From Closterium sp. NIES-65 (Eukaryota; Streptophyta; Zygnematophyceae; Desmidiales; Closteriaceae): a stretch of DNA of 64,000 nt. The DNA lies in assembly GCA_948144175.1 (NCBI GenBank), contig CANXME010002525.1:62001-126000 (forward strand), in the 5' to 3' direction. The number at the start of each line of letters is the position of its first letter. Position 1 is the stretch's first letter. The notes beneath the pieces are model-generated. The model was not told the origin of the DNA and did no database searches. It saw only the letters and a program-made list of their open reading frames with translations. The translations under genes and the position numbers were made by a program. Shown in pieces: positions 54,301-64,000 of this stretch.

Positions 54301-54301
54301 C

Positions 54302-59015
<4,714 letters not shown>

Positions 59016-59020
59016 ACGTT

Positions 59021-59863
59021 GTTTCGTTTGAGATATTGCGCTTGCGAAACCGAATCCGGCCTGTATCGGTTGTTGTTGCTGGTACTGCTGCTCATGGATG
59101 AAATGCAAGCAAACAGCCGATTCTCTAGCAGCCGACACTCTAGGAATGTCGCTACGGCAGGCTGGAAACGACGCCGAAGCGGACGCTGCGGGCCGAAAAA
59201 ACGGCTCCCGCCATCCGAAAACAAGCGCGGCGCATGCTGGAAGGCATTAAACGCGGAGCGCGAGACGTCTGACCATCCGCCTGCACCCTCCACGTGTGAG
59301 CGACCAGCAGGGGTGACCCTTCGAACGAATTGACTCACATCGCACGAAGGGCAACTTTGTAGCAAAACGCAAACTGAACGTTTATGTATTGAAGTGGCAC
59401 GGCGAATTAGCGTTGCAATCATTGTCCGTATAACGAGTCGAGCGAACTTGTATCGCGAAGTATAGTAAATGCACCGTTTTTGAGTGTCGCGAATGAAACT
59501 CACTGTAGTCGGAGCAGCATAAGGCTATACTAAATGTGTATCTGGAACAACTGACCTTCCCACACACCAAAAAGGAGCTAAACTTGAAGGCCATTAATGC
59601 AGAGCTACAGTACAGCACCAACAATATTTTGACTGGCCAGTGATCCTTGAACATGCCACGCTGTTCCTGCATTTGCAAATCTACAACTGATTACAGTGGC
59701 TGCTAAACCAGTCGAACATACGGTACCAGTAGGTAAAGATTTGACGGGCAACTTCGGTTGTTAGGAATGGATAACACCAACCAGAAACTAGATGTAAGCA
59801 AATGATGCATAACATAAATAATTGTATGCTTGTAGACATATATTGCGCTTGGCAGAGAGGCGC
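59021..59863. other. Region between HPPK/DHPS and EXO70-like genes
   Basis: 5' flank of HPPK/DHPS, including a minus-strand open frame (59503-58982) whose MIATLIRRATSIHKRSV segment may be its real presequence, and the 3' flank of the EXO70-like gene. Nothing else recognised. Confidence 0.4.
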
Positions 59864-60889
59864 CTATATGAAGAAATTCTGCATGACTCGCTTGGCACTG
59901 CTGACAGACCAGCGATACTCTGGGAAACCCACTAGGTCCTCCCTGGAATGAAGGGATTGGCAGCAGGAGATGCAGGGGAAGGACGATACCAAGCGTTTCA
60001 CTCTCTTGGAACTGCTGAAGGGCATGAGGAAGTCCTTGTAGGAGGAGAGGATGCGCTCGTGACACAGCAGAGGGGAGAGGAAGAGAGGAAGAGAGGGGAG
60101 GAGCACCTGAAGGGCATGAGGAAGTTCTTATAGGTGGAGAGGATTCGCTCGTGGCACACGCCGCGGAGGGAGGGAAGAAACAACAGAGACACGCTACCTG
60201 AAGGGGGAAGGGCTTACCTGAAGGGGGCTTACCTGAAGGGCATGAGGAAGTCCTGATAGGAGGAGAGGATGCGCTCGTGACACAGCAGAGAGGGAAGGGT
60301 TGAAGGAGGGGAGGGTTGAAGGTGTTGAAACAGCACAGACAGGTTACCTGAAAGGGGAATTGGGTTACCTGAAGGGCATGAGGAAGTCCTTATAGGAGGA
60401 GAGGATGCGCTCGTGACACACGTTGCGAGGGAGAGGAAGAGAGGAAGAGAGGTGTGTGGGGAGGGGGGAGGGGCGCACCTGAAGGGAAGGTTACCTGAAG
60501 GGGCATGAGAAACTCTTTATAGGAGGAGAGGATGCGCTTGTGACACAGGAGAGAGGGGAGGGTTGAAGGGGGGAGGGAAACAGCACAGACAGGTTACCTG
60601 GAAGGGGAATTGGGTCACCTGAAGGGCATGTTACCTGAAGGGCATGAGGAACTCCTTGTAGGAGGAGAGGATTCGCTCGTGACACACGCCACGGATCTGA
60701 GTGCGCGCCACCGAGTCGTGCACGTGGAATCGGCGCATGTTGAAACAGAGCTCCTCAAATGCCACGTTGAATGCATCCAGTCTGGGGGGTGTAGAAGGGG
60801 GAGAAGGGAGGGTAAAGGGGGGTTAACATGCGCAGAAGGGGTGTTTTTTTCACCTGCGACCTTGGCAGGGGAGAGATAAAAAGAAATGG

Positions 60890-60934
<45 letters not shown>

Positions 60935-62419
60935 ACAAAGACTATGCATGAACCCACTGAACCCATCCCACCTTCATCCCACCCCATCACAATTCATCCC
61001 ATCTTCTCATCCTACCTTTTCTGGAACTCGGCAGGAGGAATGCCCGTGGTGGGTGCACCTATTGACCCCATCATCTGTGCACGGGGAGGGGATGTGGGGA
61101 GAGAGAGATTTGATGACGCTGCAGGGGGGGATGTAAGCGAGAGGTTGGAGATATGCCCGAGGTGGGTGCACCTATTTACTCCATCATCTGTGCATGGGGA
61201 GGGGATGTGGGGCGAAGGGGTGAAGAGGGAAAGGACATCAGGGAGAGGGAGAGAGAGTGGTATCAGCCCTGACAAACCGCCCTTTTGAGTCGACTCAAAA
61301 CACAAACAGCCCTGCAAGATTGCACAGAGAAGTCAACCCTATCCTATTCCTCCCATCCTAATTCCTCCCATCCCTATTCCTCCCATCCCTATTCCTCCCA
61401 TCCTAATTCCTCCCATCCCTATTCCTCCCATCCCTATTCCTCCCATCCTAATTCCTCCCATCCCTATTCCTCCCATCCTAATTCCTCCCATCCTAATTCC
61501 TTCCATCCCTATTCCTCCCATCCTCATTCCTTTCATCCCTATTCCTCCCATCCTAATCCCTCCCATCCCTATTCCTCCCATCCTAATTCCTCCCATCCTA
61601 ATTCCTCCCATCCCTATTCCTCCCATCCTAATTCCTCCTACCCCTATTCCCCCCATCGTATTTCCTCCCATCCCTATTCCTCCCATCCTAATTCCTCCCA
61701 TCCCTATTCCTCCCATCCTAATTCCTCCCATCCCTATTCCTCCCATCCATATTCCTCCCATCCTAATTCCTCCCATCCCTCCTAATCCTCCCATCCCTTC
61801 CTCCCATCCCTCTCCCTCCCATCCTTCTCCCTCCCATCCTTCCCTTCCATCCCTCTCCCTCCCATCCCACTCCCTCCCAACCCTCCTTTTCCCATCCCTC
61901 TCATATCATCCGCACTCCTTCCAAACCCACCGCACTCCTCCCAACCGACCACTTCACATCCCACCCACCCCTGTTCACATCCTGCAACACCACTCATAAC
62001 CACCCCCCTTCCCACTCCCATCCTGCTCACATCATTCAGCAGCACGATTCATCTCGCTCAGCTGGCAGGCACGTCTAGGAAGCGGTTCATCTGCGTGTCT
62101 GCCAGTTGAGTCAACTCAACGGCCCTCCAACCGATCCCAACCGTTTCTCTTATCCCACCCACTGCCACCCACTCCCATCCCGCTCACATCTTTCAGCAGC
62201 GCGTCTAGAAAGCGGCTCATCTGAGAGTCTACCAGCTGCCACCCCAAACCCCCCCACCTCTTCATATCCCACCCCACCTCTTGCACATCCTGCCAAACTC
62301 CTCCGAAACCCACCCCACCCATCCCGCTCACATCTTTCAGCAGCACATCCAGGAAGCGGCTCATCTGAGTGTCTGCGAGCTGCCGATACTCCTTCGACAT
62401 ACGTAGGTCGGGGAACAGA
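59864..62419 (-). CDS. EXO70-like exocyst subunit, 3' exons (partial)
   Basis: Four exons join in phase: 62419-62332, 61074-61016, 60781-60635, 60014-59864 (stop). Earlier exons must lie to the right, beyond the 23-bp satellite. The encoded C-terminus reads LRMSKEYRQLADTQMSRFLD, GIPPAEFQKRLDAFNVAFEE, HVHDSVARTQIRGVCHERIL, SSYKEFLMPF and finally PEYRWSVSSAKRVMQNFF. The order AFNxAFEE ... V.D...R..IR......L..SY..F....F ... P..Y..SV......V..FF matches the end of EXO70, which tethers exocytic vesicles to the plasma membrane. The family call is from motif pattern only. The DSVARTQIR and FLMPF positions are unusual, so a diverged paralogue is likely. Confidence 0.55.
60053..60560. repeat. Echoes of the EXO70-like SYKEFLMPF exon end
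   Basis: The exon 3' end with donor (plus strand: TTACCTGAAGGGCATGAGGA, then GAGGAGAGGATGCGCTCGTG) recurs at about 60110, 60225, 60365 and 60490 between the real exon (60781-60635) and the last exon (60014-59864). Each keeps a GT donor but no complete exon. Confidence 0.8.
60895..60933. repeat. 39-nt poly-T run
   Basis: Uninterrupted T run (A run in gene orientation) in an intron of the EXO70-like gene. Could be a retroposed poly-A tail or a slippage tract; no adjacent retroposon recognised. Confidence 0.9.
61264..61314. repeat. 18-bp perfect palindrome, TCGA centre
   Basis: TTTTGAGTCGACTCAAAA at 61283-61300, flanked by short direct repeats CAGCCCTG (61264-61271 and 61307-61314). Confidence 0.8.
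61336..61800. repeat. 14/15-bp minisatellite (ATTCCTCCCATCCCT)
   Basis: About 30 units alternating ATTCCTCCCATCCCT and ATTCCTCCCATCCTA. Then it degrades into CTCCCTCCCATCC repeats to about 61910. Creates a spurious Ser/His/Pro-rich frame. Confidence 0.92.
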
Positions 62420-62830
62420 CTGCAAGCGAGGGGGGGAGGGGGGGAAGGGGGCAATGGGGAAGTGGTGGGAAATGGGGGAATGAGTTAGAGGGATGATGTG
62501 AACGGGTCAAGCTGAGTGTCTGCCAGCTGCCGATACTCCTTCGACATACGTAGGTCGGGGAACAGACTGCAAGCGAGGGGGGGGAGGAGAGGGGAAAGGT
62601 GAGTCAAGCTGAGTGTCTGTCTGTCAGCTGGCGATACTCCTTTGACATACGCAGGTCAGGGAACAGGCTGCAAAGAGTGGGAGGGATGAGAGAGGAGGGG
62701 GAGTGGTGGGGGAGATACGAATACCAGGCATGAATAGAGGGGAGGAAGGAAGCGGTTCATCTGAATGTCTGCCAGCTGCCGATACTCCTTTGACATACGC
62801 AGGTCGGGGAACAGAAAAGATTGCAAGAAG
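62100..62830. repeat. Echoes of the LFPDLRMSKEYRQ exon
   Basis: Parts of the exon at 62419-62332 are copied on both sides. 3' halves (with the TCACATCTTTCAGCAGC donor region) lie near 62185-62240 and 62035-62110, the last next to GTTGAGTCAACTCAAC at 62105-62120. 5' halves with acceptor (CCGATACTCCTTCGACATAC) lie at about 62530-62580, 62630-62670 and 62775-62820. Confidence 0.78.
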
Positions 62831-62870
62831 AGAGGGGGTGGGGAGGTGGGGAGAGGAAGGGGGGCGCTGA

Positions 62871-63058
62871 AACGGCATGGGAGGGATTGAGGGGCATGGC
62901 ACAATGAGAAAGTTTGAATGACACACAGGTTAACGAAACAAGAATTGGGGGAAAAGCACCTCCACTCACGATTGAAGTCTAGTTTTGAGGCGCCTCGAAA
63001 ATAAACGGGCATGGGAGGGATTGAGGGGCATGGCACGATCCGAGTGTCTGAATGGCAC
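62871..63058. repeat. Direct repeats around a GCGC palindrome
   Basis: Left copy 62871-62923 and right copy 63004-63058 (AACGGCATGGGAGGGATTGA...GGCATGGCAC). Between them lies TTTTGAGGCGCCTCGAAAA (centre 62990-62993). The right copy runs straight into the 23-bp satellite, whose unit resembles its end (GTGTCTGAATGGCAC). Confidence 0.85.
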
Positions 63059-64000
63059 AACAAGAAGTGTCTGAATGACACAACAAGAAGTGTCTGAATG
63101 GCACAACAAGAAGTGTCTGAATGCCACAACAAGAAGTGTCTGAATGGCACAACAAGAAGTGTCTGAATGGCACAACAAGAAGTGTCTGAATGGCACAACA
63201 AGAAGTGTCTGAATGGCACAACAAGAAGTGTCTGAATGCCACAACAAGAAGTGTCTGAATGCCACAACAAGAAGTGTCTGAATGGCACAACAAGAAGTGT
63301 CTGAATGCCACAACAAGAAGTGTCTGAATGCCACAACAAGAAGTGTCTGAATGGCACAACAAGAAGTGTCTGAATGGCACAACAAGAAGTGTCTGAATGG
63401 CACAACAAGAAGTGTCTGAATGGCACAACAAGAAGTGTCTGAATGCCACAACAAGAAGTGTCTGAATGGCACAACAAGAAGTGTCTGAATGACACAACAA
63501 GAAGTGTCTGAATGGCACAACAAGAAGTGTCTGAATGCCACAACAAGAAGTGTCTGAATGCCACAACAAGAAGTGTCTGAATGGCACAACAAGAAGTGTC
63601 TGAATGGCACAACAAGAAGTGTCTGAATGGCACAACAAGAAGTGTCTGAATGCCACAACAAGAAGTGTCTGAATGGCACAACAAGAAGTGTCTGAATGGC
63701 ACAACAAGAAGTGTCTGAATGGCACAACAAGAAGTGTCTGAATGCCACAACAAGAAGTGTCTGAATGGCACAACAAGAAGTGTCTGAATGGCACAACAAG
63801 AAGTGTCTGAATGCCACAACAAGAAGTGTCTGAATGGCACAACAAGAAGTGTCTGAATGGCACAACAAGAAGTGTCTGAATGGCACAACAAGAAGTGTCT
63901 GAATGGCACAACAAGAAGTGTCTGAATGGCACAACAAGAAGTGTCTGAATGGCACAACAAGAAGTGTCTGAATGCCACAACAAGAAGTGTCTGAATGGCA
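63041..64000. repeat. 23-bp minisatellite, over 40 units, runs off the window
   Basis: Unit GTGTCTGAATGGCACAACAA plus GAA; variants only at GGCAC/GCCAC/GACAC. No stop in any reverse frame, and 23 is not a multiple of 3, so all three minus frames stay open for over 300 codons. These are artefacts. Confidence 0.95.

Noticed and set aside
61285..61785. Ser/His/Pro-rich frame of 166 codons
   Set aside because: Minisatellite translation only.
62966..63983. Three overlapping frames of 330-440 codons (repeating HFLLCHSDTSCC)
   Set aside because: Generated by the 23-bp satellite, which lacks stops in all reverse frames.

Overview
The window reads as nuclear DNA of a streptophyte green alga. It contains a homeodomain-leucine-zipper gene, a bifunctional HPPK/DHPS folate gene, a small coiled-coil protein ending in the land-plant tail GRFHPDVF, a chloroplast Atp1/UncI-like (CGL160-type) gene, an OXA1 insertase and a Mini-RNase III, all with many short GT-AG introns. 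Large amounts of tandem repeats, GC-rich LTR retrotransposons and low-complexity insertions inside proteins would fit a desmid such as Closterium, but that genus is a guess from the overall style.

Layout. 1-4.4 kb: GGGCA microsatellite and a spliced DDE-transposase-like gene (minus strand) broken by a TAG. 4.7-6.3 kb: 72-bp hairpin minisatellite. 6.87-14.06 kb: complete Copia element (110-bp LTRs, target duplication CCTTC) with three TAG stops. 14.75-15.82 kb: CUE-family-like gene (minus). 16.3-17.5 kb: two inverted-repeat elements in the shared upstream region. 17.6-20.9 kb: Mini-RNase III. 21.2-27.5 kb: mitochondrial OXA1. 28.3-34.9 kb: CGL160-like gene. 35.2-36.0 kb: hAT-type non-autonomous element with an 8-bp target duplication. 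36.4-39.6 kb: very long HD-Zip protein (minus). 40.3-41.1 kb: long-terminal-inverted-repeat element. 41.24-46.76 kb: Gypsy chromovirus with a clear -1 frameshift signal. 46.79-54.05 kb: second Copia copy (minus), intact. 54.3-59.0 kb: HPPK/DHPS (minus). 59.9-62.4 kb: 3' exons of an EXO70-like exocyst gene (minus). 61.3-64.0 kb: two minisatellites.

Two linked patterns are not explained by ordinary annotation. First, the introns of every multi-intron housekeeping gene carry direct tandem copies of pieces of the neighbouring exons (exon echoes); usually one copy stays complete and spliceable. Second, more than twenty short palindromes with conserved arms TTTTGAG / CTCAAAA and a variable self-complementary centre (TCGA, GCGC, ACGT, AATT) are scattered over 19-63 kb. 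In nearly every case the palindrome sits exactly between the two copies of a direct duplication of about 30-135 bp. I regard this duplication-palindrome-duplication architecture as the most interesting signal in the window.

Exon coordinates were worked out by hand from splice-site motifs, intron phase and recognised protein motifs; every junction given for the main genes keeps frame unless stated otherwise. No database search was possible.
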